Notes: generated by a model from the sequence alone, not told the origin. Shown: positions 8,687-18,520, numbered from the stretch's first letter. The stretch: DNA of 56,819 nt from Bacillota bacterium (GCA_023394045.1 JAEXBN010000042.1:1-56819); one strand, 5' to 3'. Translations and numbers: made by a program.

Positions 8687-10201
8687 ATGTTTTCACTGTT
8701 TACTATGGCGTTTCAGCTGACGTTTGCGCCGACGACCCTCCTGTTCCTCGTGGGAGGAACGGTGATCGGCGTGATTTTTGGCGCTCTTCCAGGGGTGAGC
8801 TCATCCATGGCGCTGGCGCTGCCCTTTGCCTATGCGATGGATCCCGTTACCGCGATTGGGTTTTTGACTTCGGTCTATTGCGCGGCCATCACGGGCGGCG
8901 GCATTACGGCCATTCTTTTCAAGATTCCAGGCACGCCATCGAGCGCGCCGACGACCTTTGATGGCTACCCGATGGCGCAGAGCGGCAAAGCGGGAAAGGC
9001 GTTGGGCTATTCTCTCATTGCCTCAGCGATCGGCGGAATGATCGCGGCATTTTCGATGGCGCTGATTTCGCCGCAGCTGGCGGCCGTGGCGCTGAAATTC
9101 GGACCCGGAGAACTGTTTGCGGTTTCCTTCCTAGGACTTTCGGTGCTGTCTGCGCTGGAGAGCGACAACGTCATTAAGACGCTCATTTCCGGACTGATCG
9201 GGCTCTTCCTAGCCACCATCGGCATGGATCCGATGCTGGGCATTTCCCGCTTTACGTTCGGAAATTCGACGCTCCTTTCCGGCGTGGAGATGATTCCAAT
9301 TATGATCGGGCTGTTTGCGGTCACGGAAGTGTTGAAGCAAACGGATCATCATGATGTGATTGATGTCGAAAAGGATTCGACCGCCGGATTGGGAAAGAAA
9401 GCGGCGAACAAGACCGAACTGCCGACGCTGAAAGAACTGTTCGCGGTGAAATGGACGACGCTTCGCGCTTCCGTTCTGGGGACGATCGTTGGCATTCTTC
9501 CGGGTGCCGGAGCGACGATTGCTTCATTTCTCTCGTATGCCATTGAGAAGAAGGTCGGAAAGCATCGCGACGCGCTGGGGACGGGCATTGCCGACGGCAT
9601 CGTCGCTTCGGAGGCAGCAAACAATGCGGCGACCGGAGGTGCGATGGTTCCGCTGCTGTCGCTGGGAATTCCGGGCGGAAACGCTGCAGCGATCATGATG
9701 ACCGCCTTGGTGATTCAGGGCGTGCAGATCGGACCCCTGCTGATTTCGCAGCAGCCGCAATATCTTGCTTCGGTCTTTGGCGCGATGTTTGTCACGAACA
9801 TTATTATGGTCATCGTGGCCATGGCGATTGCGAAGGTGTTTGCGAAGATTCTTTCGGTTCCATACAGCATTCTCGGGTCAATCATCATCATTCTGGCGAC
9901 GATCGGCGCGTATGCAACAAATAATAATACGGGCGACGTGGTGCTCATGGTGATTGCAGGGATTCTGGGCTATTTGTTTACCAAGCTGCACTATAATGCG
10001 GCGGCGCTTGTTTTAGGGCTGGTTCTTGGACAGATGTGTGAATCCAATTTCCGCCGCGCCTTTACGATCAACAACGGTTCGGTCGCAGCGATTTTCTCCA
10101 GCCCGATCACCTTCGTGATTACAGCAGTTTGCTTGATGATGCTGTTCTTCCCGTTGGTGAAAACGCTGATCGGCATGACAAAGAAAAAATCCACTCACTG
10201 A
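8687..10201 (+). CDS. tctA: Tripartite tricarboxylate transporter large membrane subunit (TctA family)
   Basis: The main permease of the TTT system, predicted to carry the substrate across the membrane with an ion gradient. The 504 residues hold 10-12 membrane segments and the strongly conserved family signatures GALPGVSSSMALALPFAYAMDP near the N-terminus (around residues 32-54), KIPGTPSSAPTTFDGYPMAQ and a second half repeat GILPGAGATIASFLSYAIEK. AAAGGAGG precedes ATG 8687, 14 bp after tctB. A terminator follows, so the next gene may be under separate or reduced transcription. Confidence 0.95.
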   Translation: MFSLFTMAFQLTFAPTTLLFLVGGTVIGVIFGALPGVSSSMALALPFAYAMDPVTAIGFLTSVYCAAITGGGITAILFKIPGTPSSAPTTFDGYPMAQSGKAGKALGYSLIASAIGGMIAAFSMALISPQLAAVALKFGPGELFAVSFLGLSVLSALESDNVIKTLISGLIGLFLATIGMDPMLGISRFTFGNSTLLSGVEMIPIMIGLFAVTEVLKQTDHHDVIDVEKDSTAGLGKKAANKTELPTLKELFAVKWTTLRASVLGTIVGILPGAGATIASFLSYAIEKKVGKHRDALGTGIADGIVASEAANNAATGGAMVPLLSLGIPGGNAAAIMMTALVIQGVQIGPLLISQQPQYLASVFGAMFVTNIIMVIVAMAIAKVFAKILSVPYSILGSIIIILATIGAYATNNNTGDVVLMVIAGILGYLFTKLHYNAAALVLGLVLGQMCESNFRRAFTINNGSVAAIFSSPITFVITAVCLMMLFFPLVKTLIGMTKKKSTH

Positions 10202-10216
10202 TGCGTGAGAACAACA

Positions 10217-10247
10217 GGGGCGCGGGTCTTCGCGCCCCGCTTTTGTT
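10217..10247 (+). terminator. Terminator after tctA
   Basis: GGGGCGCG (10217-10224) and CGCGCCCC (10231-10238) form a perfect 8-bp stem with a 6-nt loop, followed by GCTTTTGTTT. It separates tctCBA from the hydratase gene. Confidence 0.88.
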
Positions 10248-10315
10248 TCCGGGCTCAGCCGATGGATGAAGAGGGCGGAGGAACGAGACGGAACGTGAAG
10301 AGAAAGGGAGAACGT

Positions 10316-12595
10316 ATGATCCGGATCCATGATGATGGAGTGTATTGGAGCGGCGGAGCGATCCTGAGCGAGGAAGAGGGGCGCAGAAGGGGCTGGAATC
10401 CGGAAATGGGACGCTCAAAGACGATATCTTACGGCATTCTTGCAGCGCATAATACAGCGCCCGGGATGGATCATCTGGAATTGAAATTCGATGCGGTCAC
10501 GTCGCACGATATTACCTATGTCTCCATCATTCAGACGGCGCGCGCTTCGGGGATGGATCATTTTCCGATCCCTTATGTGCTGACCTGCTGCCATAATTCG
10601 TTATGCGCCGTTGGAGGGACGATCAACGAGGACGATCACCTTTTTGGTTTGTCCGCGGCAAAAAAATTCGGAGGAATCTATGTCCCCCCGCATCTGGCGG
10701 TCATTCATCAGTATATGCGCGAGAGGATGGCAGGCGGCGGGAAGATGATTCTCGGATCGGATTCGCATACGCGCTACGGGGCGCTGGGGACGCTTTCGAT
10801 TGGAGAAGGCGGCGGAGAGTTGGTGAAACAGCTGCTGGGAGAGCCTTATGAGGTGGAGGCTCCGGAAGTCATCGCGATCTATCTCACGGGAAGACCGGCG
10901 CCATGGGTTGGACCGATGGATGTGGCGCTGTCCATCATCCGCGCGGTTTTCAAAACGGGTTATGTGAAAAACAAGATCATGGAGTTCATTGGGCCGGGCA
11001 TTGCCTCCATGAGCACCGATTACCGCAATGGCATTGATGTGATGACGACGGAAACGGCGTGTCTGAGCTCGGTATGGGCGACCGATGAAGAAACGCGTGA
11101 TTTTTTGAGGATCCATGGACGTGAGGAGGAGTATCGTTCTCTTGATCCGCAGGAAGGCGCTTATTATGATGGCTGCGTCGAAGTGGATTTATCCGCGGTC
11201 AAGCCGATGATCGCCATGCCCTACCACCCGTCGAATGCATTTGAAATCGATGAATTGTATGAAAATCTGGATGAGATTCTGGCGCAGGTGGAGGAGGATG
11301 CAGCGGCGATTGCCGGAGGGCAGCATTTGTTGACTCTGCGTGATAAAGTCGGATCGGACGGGACATTGCAGGTGCAGCAGGCGGTGATTGCCGGATGCGC
11401 CGGCGGCAATTATACGAACGTGGTGGAAGCAGCGCACCTGCTCAAAGATCACCCCATTGGGAATGATGCCTTCTCGCTCTCGGTCTATCCTTCGTCCCAG
11501 GCGGTCTATCTGGATTTGGATCGAAAGGGGCTCCTGGCTGATCTCATGGCTTCCGGCGCCGTGGTGCGGACGGCGTTTTGTGGTCCCTGTTTCGGGGCAG
11601 GCGATATTCCGGGGCATAATTCCTTTTCCATTCGCCATACGACCCGCAATTTTCCGAATCGGGATGGATCAAAGCCGGGTGAGGGACAGATGATCGGCGT
11701 GGCGCTGATGGATGCGCGATCCATTGCCGCGACCTGCTTGCATGGGGGAAAGCTCACCTCAGCGGAAGGGCTCGATGGCTTTGGCGACATTCCTCCCTAT
11801 CATTTTGATGATCGGGCTTATCAGGCGCGTGTTTTTCAGGGATTTGGAAAGGGAAAACCGGAACTCAAGCTGCAGCAAGGGCCCAATATTAAAGAGTGGC
11901 CGGAGATGGAGCCGCTGGGAGAACACGTTCTTCTGGAGATCGTCTCCAAAATTGAGGATGAGGTGACGACGACGGACGAGCTGATTCCGTCGGGGGAGAC
12001 GGCTTCCTATCGTTCCAACCCCTTGCAGCTCGCTGAATTTGCTCTTTCACGCCGCGATCCGGACTATGTTGGCCGTGCGAAAGAAACGAAGGCGTTGGAA
12101 ATGCGGCGGTTGAGCAGAACGCCGGATGAGCGGCTGGATACGCTGCTCCGCCGGATTCATACGATCGCCGGACAGGAGGGGCAGGACTGGCCATCGATTG
12201 AGATTGGATCGGCGATTTATGCGAATAAGCCCGGCGATGGTTCCGCCCGCGAACAAGCAGCCTCCAGCCAGCGCATTCTGGGTGGACTGGCCAATATCGT
12301 CCAGGAATACGCGACGAAGCGGTACCGTTCCAATTGCATCAACTGGGGGATGCTGCCGTTCCATTTGGAAGAGGATCCGTCGGTGTTGTCCGTCGGAGAT
12401 TTTGTTTATGTTCCCGGCATCCGTTCCGCGCTGGACGGGACAGAGAAGACGGTTCCAGCGTATGTTTTACACGCGGACGGAGCCATCGTGCCCATCGCCC
12501 TGCGCCTCCAGGCCATGTCCAAAAAAGAAGTGTCGATTCTTCGGGCGGGGAGCCTCATCAATGAGCATCGCGCGAAGCGAAAAGATCTTCCTTGA
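10316..12595 (+). CDS. Aconitase-family hydratase (YbhJ-like)
   Basis: Predicted iron-sulfur hydro-lyase of 759 residues, close in length and layout to the uncharacterised E. coli aconitase homologue YbhJ. The family marker SDSHTRYGALGTLS is present, as are cysteine-containing segments at positions expected for cluster ligands (TETACLSS, GCAGGNYTN, FCGPCFGAGD). The classical aconitase string SCTNSR is altered to CAGGNYTN, so this is not the housekeeping citrate cycle enzyme. Start ATG 10316 follows AAAGGGAG (10303-10310). Placed after a tricarboxylate importer, it probably acts on the imported hydroxy-acid (inference); the substrate is unknown. Confidence 0.85.
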   Translation: MIRIHDDGVYWSGGAILSEEEGRRRGWNPEMGRSKTISYGILAAHNTAPGMDHLELKFDAVTSHDITYVSIIQTARASGMDHFPIPYVLTCCHNSLCAVGGTINEDDHLFGLSAAKKFGGIYVPPHLAVIHQYMRERMAGGGKMILGSDSHTRYGALGTLSIGEGGGELVKQLLGEPYEVEAPEVIAIYLTGRPAPWVGPMDVALSIIRAVFKTGYVKNKIMEFIGPGIASMSTDYRNGIDVMTTETACLSSVWATDEETRDFLRIHGREEEYRSLDPQEGAYYDGCVEVDLSAVKPMIAMPYHPSNAFEIDELYENLDEILAQVEEDAAAIAGGQHLLTLRDKVGSDGTLQVQQAVIAGCAGGNYTNVVEAAHLLKDHPIGNDAFSLSVYPSSQAVYLDLDRKGLLADLMASGAVVRTAFCGPCFGAGDIPGHNSFSIRHTTRNFPNRDGSKPGEGQMIGVALMDARSIAATCLHGGKLTSAEGLDGFGDIPPYHFDDRAYQARVFQGFGKGKPELKLQQGPNIKEWPEMEPLGEHVLLEIVSKIEDEVTTTDELIPSGETASYRSNPLQLAEFALSRRDPDYVGRAKETKALEMRRLSRTPDERLDTLLRRIHTIAGQEGQDWPSIEIGSAIYANKPGDGSAREQAASSQRILGGLANIVQEYATKRYRSNCINWGMLPFHLEEDPSVLSVGDFVYVPGIRSALDGTEKTVPAYVLHADGAIVPIALRLQAMSKKEVSILRAGSLINEHRAKRKDLP

Positions 12596-12668
12596 TGAAT
12601 GGAAATGAAGTGAATAAATTGAAGAAAAATGGATACGAACTCTATGGACAGATTGAAAGGGGGACACA

Positions 12669-13550
12669 ATGCATACGGACAGAAATATTTTAGTGGCGTT
12701 TCTCTTAAATGCGGCCTTTTCCTGTCTGGAGTTCTTCGGAGGGCTGTTGACCGGAAGCGTCGCGATTCTTTCGGATGCGGTTCATGATTTGGGCGATGCC
12801 TTGAGCATCGGGGTTTCGTATTATCTGGAGCGCAAGAGCAAGCGCCAGCCGGATTCACTATATACCTATGGATATGCACGCTATTCGGTCATGGGGAGCG
12901 TCTTTACGACGCTGGTTTTACTGGTGGGTTCAGTTCTGGTGATTTTTAGCGCGGCGGAGCGCCTCTTCCATCCGGTTTCCATTCATTCCAATGGGATGAT
13001 TCTCTTCGCTTTGTTTGGCGTGTCGGTCAACTATCTGGCCGCTCGATTGACACATGGCGGGCATTCGCTGAATGAAAAGGCGGTCAACCTGCACATGTTG
13101 GAGGATGTGCTCGGCTGGATGGTGGTCTTCGTCGGATCTCTTTTGATTCGCTGGACGGGATTCTTGTGGATTGATCCGGTCATGTCCATTGGAGTGGCGG
13201 TGTTCATTATGATTCACGCGCTGGAAAATCTGCGTGAATCCTTGGATCTGTTGCTTGAAAAAAGTCCGCACGACCTGGATATTAACATCGTGAAACAGCG
13301 CCTTCTCGCCATTCCCGGGATTGAAGGCGTTCATCATATTCATGTCTGGAGTCTGGATGGCCGGGAGAATTGCATGACCCTGCATGTGGTCAGCGATGTC
13401 GAGCCGCACAGGATGAAAGAGCGCATTCGAACCTTGTTGCTGCAAGACGGAATCGGTCATGTGACCATCGAATTGGAGCATCACGGGGAGTCTTGTACGG
13501 AATGGAACTGCCATCGTTCGGAGGGCGGAAGATCGATTTCGGATGGTTGA
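12669..13550 (+). CDS. Cation diffusion facilitator family metal exporter
   Basis: Predicted proton-coupled exporter of zinc or a similar divalent metal at the cytoplasmic membrane. 293 residues; six membrane segments in the first 200 residues, with the metal-site pattern SDAVHDLGDALS in TM2 and a second histidine/aspartate-bearing segment in TM5. The soluble C-terminal domain (about 205-293) contains HHIHVWSLDG, typical of the ZitB/CzcD branch, and ends in a Cys/His-bearing tail (HHGESCTEWNCHRS) that may sense metal. Ribosome-binding site AAAGGGGG. The lactate dehydrogenase gene follows after 45 bp. Confidence 0.92.
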   Translation: MHTDRNILVAFLLNAAFSCLEFFGGLLTGSVAILSDAVHDLGDALSIGVSYYLERKSKRQPDSLYTYGYARYSVMGSVFTTLVLLVGSVLVIFSAAERLFHPVSIHSNGMILFALFGVSVNYLAARLTHGGHSLNEKAVNLHMLEDVLGWMVVFVGSLLIRWTGFLWIDPVMSIGVAVFIMIHALENLRESLDLLLEKSPHDLDINIVKQRLLAIPGIEGVHHIHVWSLDGRENCMTLHVVSDVEPHRMKERIRTLLLQDGIGHVTIELEHHGESCTEWNCHRSEGGRSISDG

Positions 13551-13595
13551 GGCCGTGGGATAGGAGATCTCAAACGAATGGATGAAGGAGAAGTC

Positions 13596-14549
13596 ATGAC
13601 GAAAAGTATAGATAATCGGAAAGTGGCCATTATCGGATGCGGCTTTGTCGGGTCGGCGTCGGCCTTTGCGCTCATGCAAAGCGGTCTGTTCTCGGAAATC
13701 GCGCTGGTCGACGTGGATCGGTCGAAGGCGGAGGGAGAGGCGCTGGACATCTCCCATGGCGCGCCGTTTGTGGGGCAGGTAAAAGTCTATGCAGCGGACT
13801 ATGCGGAGATTATGGATGCGGCGATTGTCGTCGTGACCGCGGGAGCCGCACAAAAGCCGGGGGAGACCCGGCTCGATCTGGTGAATAAGAACGTGAAGAT
13901 TTTTTCCAGCATCATTCCGGAGTTTAAGAAGCATCATTATCAGGGGATCCTTCTGATCGTTTCAAATCCGGTGGATATTCTCACGCTTGCGGCGATCCGC
14001 ATGTCCGGGATGCCGGAAAACCGGGTGATCGGATCCGGAACGGTGCTGGATACGGCTCGCCTCAAAACGGCGCTGGGAGAGCATCTGTCGGTGGATGGAC
14101 GCAGCGTTCATTCCTTCATTATCGGAGAACATGGAGATTCCGAGATGGTGGCTTGGAGTAGCACCAATATTTCCGGAATTCCGCTGGATGATTTCTGCGA
14201 GATGCGGGGTCACTTCCAGCACAAAGAGGCGATGGAACGGATTGCGGACGACGTGCGCAACAGCGCCTATGAAATCATCGAGAAGAAGCATGCCACCTAC
14301 TATGGCATTGCGATGTCCGTGGTGCGCATCTGCCGGGCGATCGTGATGGATGAAAAATCCATCCTTCCGTTGTCTTCCATGATGCATGGAGAATATGGCA
14401 TCGAAGGTATTGCACTGAGTATGCCGGCGATTGTCGGGGAAGATGGATTGGAAGTGCACGTTCCCATCGTGCTGAATGAGGAAGAGCAACAGAAGCTGCA
14501 TGCTTCAGCGGACGCGCTGCGGAAAGTGGCTGAGGAAGCAGGGCTGTAA
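13596..14549 (+). CDS. ldh: L-lactate dehydrogenase
   Basis: NAD-dependent reduction of pyruvate to L-lactate, regenerating NAD+ in fermentation. 317 residues. The nucleotide-binding GCGFVGS is at 14-20, the specificity loop AQKPGETR at 85-92 has the glutamine that marks lactate rather than malate dehydrogenases, DTARL at 152-156 holds the substrate-binding arginine, and the catalytic histidine lies in GEHGDSE (about 177-183). ATG 13596 is preferred over an ATG 18 bp upstream because GAAGGAG (13584-13590) precedes it directly. The presence of a dedicated fermentative enzyme supports an anaerobic lifestyle. Confidence 0.95.
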   Translation: MTKSIDNRKVAIIGCGFVGSASAFALMQSGLFSEIALVDVDRSKAEGEALDISHGAPFVGQVKVYAADYAEIMDAAIVVVTAGAAQKPGETRLDLVNKNVKIFSSIIPEFKKHHYQGILLIVSNPVDILTLAAIRMSGMPENRVIGSGTVLDTARLKTALGEHLSVDGRSVHSFIIGEHGDSEMVAWSSTNISGIPLDDFCEMRGHFQHKEAMERIADDVRNSAYEIIEKKHATYYGIAMSVVRICRAIVMDEKSILPLSSMMHGEYGIEGIALSMPAIVGEDGLEVHVPIVLNEEEQQKLHASADALRKVAEEAGL

Positions 14550-14616
14550 ATCCCCTGTTTTTATGGGATCAAATGGAGCGGATGGAATAAAACGGAATGA
14601 AAAAGGAGAAATAAAG

Positions 14617-15090
14617 ATGAAACAAATCGCCATTCAGGAAACGTACGGAGAGCGGTTTCAACATTGCTGGGGATGTGGTCCGAAGAATGATTTGGGATTG
14701 CATCTCAAATCGTATCCCGGCGAGGATGGAGAGACCTGTGTTTGTCATGTGACCCCTTCCCCCGAGTATACCGGGGGCGTTCCGGCCAATCTGTTCGGCG
14801 GGATGATGGCGATGATCTTCGATTGCCATGGAACCGCGTCAGCCGCTTGGTTTGCTCATCAGAAGAAGGGGTTGGAGCTGACGGAAGAGACGGTGATCGG
14901 TCGCTATATTACGGCGCATCTCGAAATTGATTTCAAGAAGCCTGTTCCGATGGGCGCAGAGATTACGGTCATCGCTCGAGCCGAAGAGATCGGTGAGCGG
15001 AAGGTGATCGTTCAGATGGATCTGATCGCGGACGAGAGTGTCCGTGCACAGGCGCGCATGGTTGCGGTGGGCGTGAAGGACAATATGTAA
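14617..15090 (+). CDS. Hotdog-fold (PaaI-type) acyl-CoA thioesterase
   Basis: Likely hydrolase of acyl-CoA thioesters; substrate not determinable. The 157-residue product fits a single hotdog domain: an N-terminal CWGCGPKNDLGLHL segment, the central helix with NLFGGMMAMIFDCHGTASAAW, and strand pairs AHLEIDFKKPVPMGAEI. The acidic residue in the central helix (Asp in FDCHG) is in the usual place for the catalytic base. AAAAGGAG at 14601-14608 sets ATG 14617. It lies 67 bp after ldh and is followed by a strong hairpin, so ldh and this gene may share a transcript. Confidence 0.85.
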   Translation: MKQIAIQETYGERFQHCWGCGPKNDLGLHLKSYPGEDGETCVCHVTPSPEYTGGVPANLFGGMMAMIFDCHGTASAAWFAHQKKGLELTEETVIGRYITAHLEIDFKKPVPMGAEITVIARAEEIGERKVIVQMDLIADESVRAQARMVAVGVKDNM

Positions 15091-15178
15091 GGGTTCTTGG
15101 GGGCGCTGCGCGCCCGGTGTCTGCGGCGGATGGGCTTCACTTGAAGCCTCTGTGGGCACGAATCCCACCCTTTCATTC

Positions 15179-15234
15179 AAAACATGGCTTTCTTCTTTCG
15201 GCTCCACGCGCGTCGAAGAAGGAAGCCGTGTTTT
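15179..15234. terminator. Long hairpin terminator after the thioesterase gene
   Basis: The 19-nt arms 15179-15197 (beginning AAAACATGG) and 15216-15234 (ending CGTGTTTT) pair with only two weak positions. The A-start and T-end make it a terminator readable from both strands. The surrounding 290-bp gap has no gene. Confidence 0.8.
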
Positions 15235-15380
15235 GTTTGCTGGGTTTCTTTTCCAGAAGCCGGATCCGCGGAGTCTTGAAGAAAAATTTTAATGCAAGTG
15301 GGGTGAAGAGACCCGATTTCGGTCGGATGTTCCTGCGTGGGTGATAAAATGAATAAAAAAGAATCAAGCGTGGAGAATCA

Positions 15381-16637
15381 TTGGGAACCGAGGCAATGAT
15401 GGATGAAGGAAAACGAAAGATCAATGGAAAGGGGCGCGCCGTTCAGGGAGCGGTGACCTTTATTTTTCTGATGGGCATCGTCAGTCTTTTTTCCGATATG
15501 ACGCATGAAGGCGCTCGGAGTATTCTGGGAGAATATTTGGATTTGGCGGGAGCCTCGGGATCCACGATTGGTTTTGTTTCGGGAATTGGCGAGCTCTGCG
15601 GCTATTCCTTGAGGATTGTATCCGGATTTTTAGCAGATCAGACCCGAAAATATTGGACGCTGGTCATTGCAGGATATACGCTGCAGGTGCTCGCCATTCC
15701 TGCCCTCGCGCTGGTTCCGGAGCAAGGATGGATCATGGCGTGCGCGTTGGTGATCCTGGAGCGCGTGGGAAAAGCGATCAAAAAGCCGGCGAAGAATACG
15801 CTGGTCAGCTTTGCCGCCAGCGAAGTGGGAACGGGCAAAGGGTTTGCTTTTCAGGAATTTCTGGATCAGCTGGGAGCTTTCTTGGGACCGGTGATGCTCT
15901 TTATTATCGCTAAAGTGCAGGGCACCAGCCACCTGTTTTCGACCTATCGTCTTTCTTTTCTCGTGCTTGGAATTCCGGCGCTGGTGACGATCGGGTTGGT
16001 CATTTTTTCCAAAATGAAATATCCGCATCCGGAAGCATTTGAGCCGGAGACAGAGGAACATGCGGCGTTCCGCTTTCAGCGGTCCTTTGTTCTATACATG
16101 ATCGCCATCGCTCTTTTTGGTTTCGGATTTGCCGATTTTACGCTGATCACGCTTCATGCGGCAAAATCGCAGGCGTTTCCGCCCGAATCACTCAGTCTCT
16201 TATATGCGGCAGCGATGGCGGTGGATGCCGTGGCGGCGCTGTTCTTTGGATGGCTGTACGACCGCGTTGGTCTGAAAGCGCTGATGATCTCAACCTTTTG
16301 TAGCGCCTTTTTTTCTGCCTTTATCTTTTTGAGCGGGACACCATGGAAAATCCTGGTGGGAATTGTTCTCTGGGGCATTGGCATGGGGGCGCAGGAAAGC
16401 ATCATGAAAGCGGCGGTCAGCCAGATGATTCCCCGCTCCATGCGCAGCACCGGATTCGGCATTTTTGAAACGGGTTTTGGAATCGCCTGGTTTTTGGGGA
16501 GCTGGTTGATGGGGACTCTGTATGATCTCCGCCCAGTCTGGCTCGTCTTGGTTTCCGTCGCGGTTCAGCTGATCGCCATCGTCTTTTACGCTTTGACGCT
16601 GAGAACGAGACAGGAGGAGATCGCCGCGCGGGGTTGA
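15381..16637 (+). CDS. Major facilitator superfamily transporter
   Basis: Predicted 12-segment membrane carrier of 418 residues. The N-terminus has the pattern SLFSDMTHEGARSILGEYL found in a branch of uncharacterised bacterial MFS proteins, followed by GFVSGIGELCGYSLRI. A loop after TM2-3 holds DQTRKYW, a weak version of the MFS loop motif, and a second half starts near residue 225. Start choice is uncertain: TTG 15381 has GGAG five bases upstream, while ATG 15396 or 15399 have weaker signals. Substrate and direction are unknown. The FAD dehydrogenase follows after 16 bp, so the two are probably co-expressed. Confidence 0.88.
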   Translation: MGTEAMMDEGKRKINGKGRAVQGAVTFIFLMGIVSLFSDMTHEGARSILGEYLDLAGASGSTIGFVSGIGELCGYSLRIVSGFLADQTRKYWTLVIAGYTLQVLAIPALALVPEQGWIMACALVILERVGKAIKKPAKNTLVSFAASEVGTGKGFAFQEFLDQLGAFLGPVMLFIIAKVQGTSHLFSTYRLSFLVLGIPALVTIGLVIFSKMKYPHPEAFEPETEEHAAFRFQRSFVLYMIAIALFGFGFADFTLITLHAAKSQAFPPESLSLLYAAAMAVDAVAALFFGWLYDRVGLKALMISTFCSAFFSAFIFLSGTPWKILVGIVLWGIGMGAQESIMKAAVSQMIPRSMRSTGFGIFETGFGIAWFLGSWLMGTLYDLRPVWLVLVSVAVQLIAIVFYALTLRTRQEEIAARG

Positions 16638-16653
16638 GGGATTTTGGAACGAG

Positions 16654-18444
16654 ATGAAGCGACATGTGGAGGATGATGTGCTGGAATTAGAATGTAATAC
16701 GCCGCTTGGCGCCGATGCGCCAATGCTTCAGGCAGCGATCAAAAAAAAGCTGGGAAGAAAACAGGCGAAGGAATGGGGAAACGGCACGTTCCGGTGGGTC
16801 GTCTTGCGCAAAAGCATTGATGCACGAAAAAAAGACGACGTCCATGAGCATTGGCGGCTGGCCTTGCTGCATGCGGAGGAAGAGGCGCCGCCCCTCGCGC
16901 GCCTGGAGGATCTTCCGCTTTTGCATGAGGCAGGATTCAGCAAAGCATGCCGGTCGCGGGACAGGCGCCCCGTGGTGGTCGGTCTGGGACCGGCGGGGCT
17001 GTTTTCCGCCTACTTGCTGTCTGTCGCCGGATGCCGCCCCATCATCGTGGAACAGGGGAAGCCGGTGGAGGCTCGCGCGCAAGATGTACAGCTTTTTTGG
17101 CGAGAGGGGACACTGCACCCATGGAGCAACGTTCAATTTGGCGAGGGCGGCGCAGGAACCTTTTCGGACGGGAAACTTCATACGGGCGTGAAAAGCGAAT
17201 GGATCCGCTTTATTTTTGATACGTTTGTGCAATTCGGTGCGCCGGAAGAGATTCGCTACGATGCACATCCTCATATTGGAACGGACCGGCTTCCGGAGAT
17301 TTTGGCGGGAATGCGCCAAGCGATGGAAGCGCTGGGGGCGACCTTTCTCTTTGAGCATCAGATGATCGGCTTGGAAAGGAACGAAGGGCGGATTCGGGGC
17401 GTGCGTCTGCGCAATTTGCGCCGATCCGAGGAAGGAGAACCGTCCGAACGGCGTTTGGAGACGGATGCGGTCTTTTTAGGGATCGGACACAGCAGCCGCC
17501 GCACGTACATGGAGCTGGCAGAAGAAGGCGTTCCGTTTGAAGCGAAGCCGATGGCGGTGGGGGTTCGCATTGAACATCCGCAGCAGCTGATTGATGTCGC
17601 TCAATATGGCGCGGCGACGGTGGCGGCGCATCGCGCTGTGCTTCCAGCTTCGCCCTATAAGCTCACGATGCATACGGCAAACGGGCGCGTCGTGTACAGC
17701 TTCTGCATGTGTCCAGGGGGCGAGGTCATCGCCAGCGCTTCTGCCCCGGAACAGGTGGTGACCAACGGCATGAGCAAGTATGCCCGCAGCGAGTATCATG
17801 CCAATAGCGCGCTGCTGGTGAACATCACGCCGGACGATTATGCGCCGCTGATTGCGGAGTTGGAGGAAAAGCTGAAGGAGCATCCAGCGGAGCAGGAACC
17901 GGAGCAGCTGAGAGAATTGCGCCGGCAGTGCCGGCGTTTTCCGGCGCTCAGGGGGCTGCTGTTTCAGGAAATGTTGGAGCATCTGGCCTATCTGGAGGGC
18001 GGATCCGATTATCATGCGCCATCCATGTCGGTGGGAGCGTGGATGGCGGCCATGGGTACCTCGAGCGTTGAAAATGGAGATCCGACACGGGAACGCATGG
18101 AAGCGCCGACCTACCAGCCCGGTGTGCGAGAGACGGACTTGCGGCGTGTGCTGCCGCATCTTGTTGCGGAGGCGCTGACGGAGGCACTGCCGCAGTTTGC
18201 ACGGAAAATCCACGGATATGCTAACGCGCAGGCACGCCTTTATGCGGTGGAGTCGCGGAGCAGCGCTCCGGTTCGCATCCTGCGTGGGCGCGAGAGCAGG
18301 CAAAGTGAAATCGCGGGACTTTATCCCATCGGTGAAGGAGCAGGATATGCCGGCGGGATTACGTCTTCAGCCGTGGATGGGATGAAATCAGCCTATCTTT
18401 TTCTCGAAGGGATGGCTCATGTCTCCGGGCAGGAGATCGATTAG
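16654..18444 (+). CDS. FAD-dependent dehydrogenase (COG2509-type)
   Basis: Predicted flavoprotein of 596 residues belonging to a widespread uncharacterised family. An N-terminal region of about 90 residues precedes the Rossmann dinucleotide site VVVGLGPAGLFSAYLLS (about 109-125), followed by the acidic end of strand 2 (IIVEQGKPVEAR). A second conserved block GEGGAGTFSDGKLHTG is diagnostic for the family, as is the C-terminal GIYPIGEGAGYAGGI-like FAD closing segment (here GLYPIGEGAGYAGGI). The physiological substrate is not known. It follows an MFS gene closely and ends in a probable terminator. Confidence 0.88.
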   Translation: MKRHVEDDVLELECNTPLGADAPMLQAAIKKKLGRKQAKEWGNGTFRWVVLRKSIDARKKDDVHEHWRLALLHAEEEAPPLARLEDLPLLHEAGFSKACRSRDRRPVVVGLGPAGLFSAYLLSVAGCRPIIVEQGKPVEARAQDVQLFWREGTLHPWSNVQFGEGGAGTFSDGKLHTGVKSEWIRFIFDTFVQFGAPEEIRYDAHPHIGTDRLPEILAGMRQAMEALGATFLFEHQMIGLERNEGRIRGVRLRNLRRSEEGEPSERRLETDAVFLGIGHSSRRTYMELAEEGVPFEAKPMAVGVRIEHPQQLIDVAQYGAATVAAHRAVLPASPYKLTMHTANGRVVYSFCMCPGGEVIASASAPEQVVTNGMSKYARSEYHANSALLVNITPDDYAPLIAELEEKLKEHPAEQEPEQLRELRRQCRRFPALRGLLFQEMLEHLAYLEGGSDYHAPSMSVGAWMAAMGTSSVENGDPTRERMEAPTYQPGVRETDLRRVLPHLVAEALTEALPQFARKIHGYANAQARLYAVESRSSAPVRILRGRESRQSEIAGLYPIGEGAGYAGGITSSAVDGMKSAYLFLEGMAHVSGQEID

Positions 18445-18459
18445 CGCGGCGGCGCGCGG

Positions 18460-18509
18460 ATCGGAACGATGTTCTTGTTCGATCGAGGATCGGATGGCGT
18501 TCCGATTTT
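18460..18509 (+). terminator. Probable terminator after the FAD dehydrogenase
   Basis: ATCGGAACG (18460-18468) pairs perfectly with CGTTCCGAT (18498-18506) around a 29-nt loop that itself can fold; TTTTC follows. The long loop lowers confidence. Confidence 0.5.
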
Positions 18510-18520
18510 CTGCCCATATG

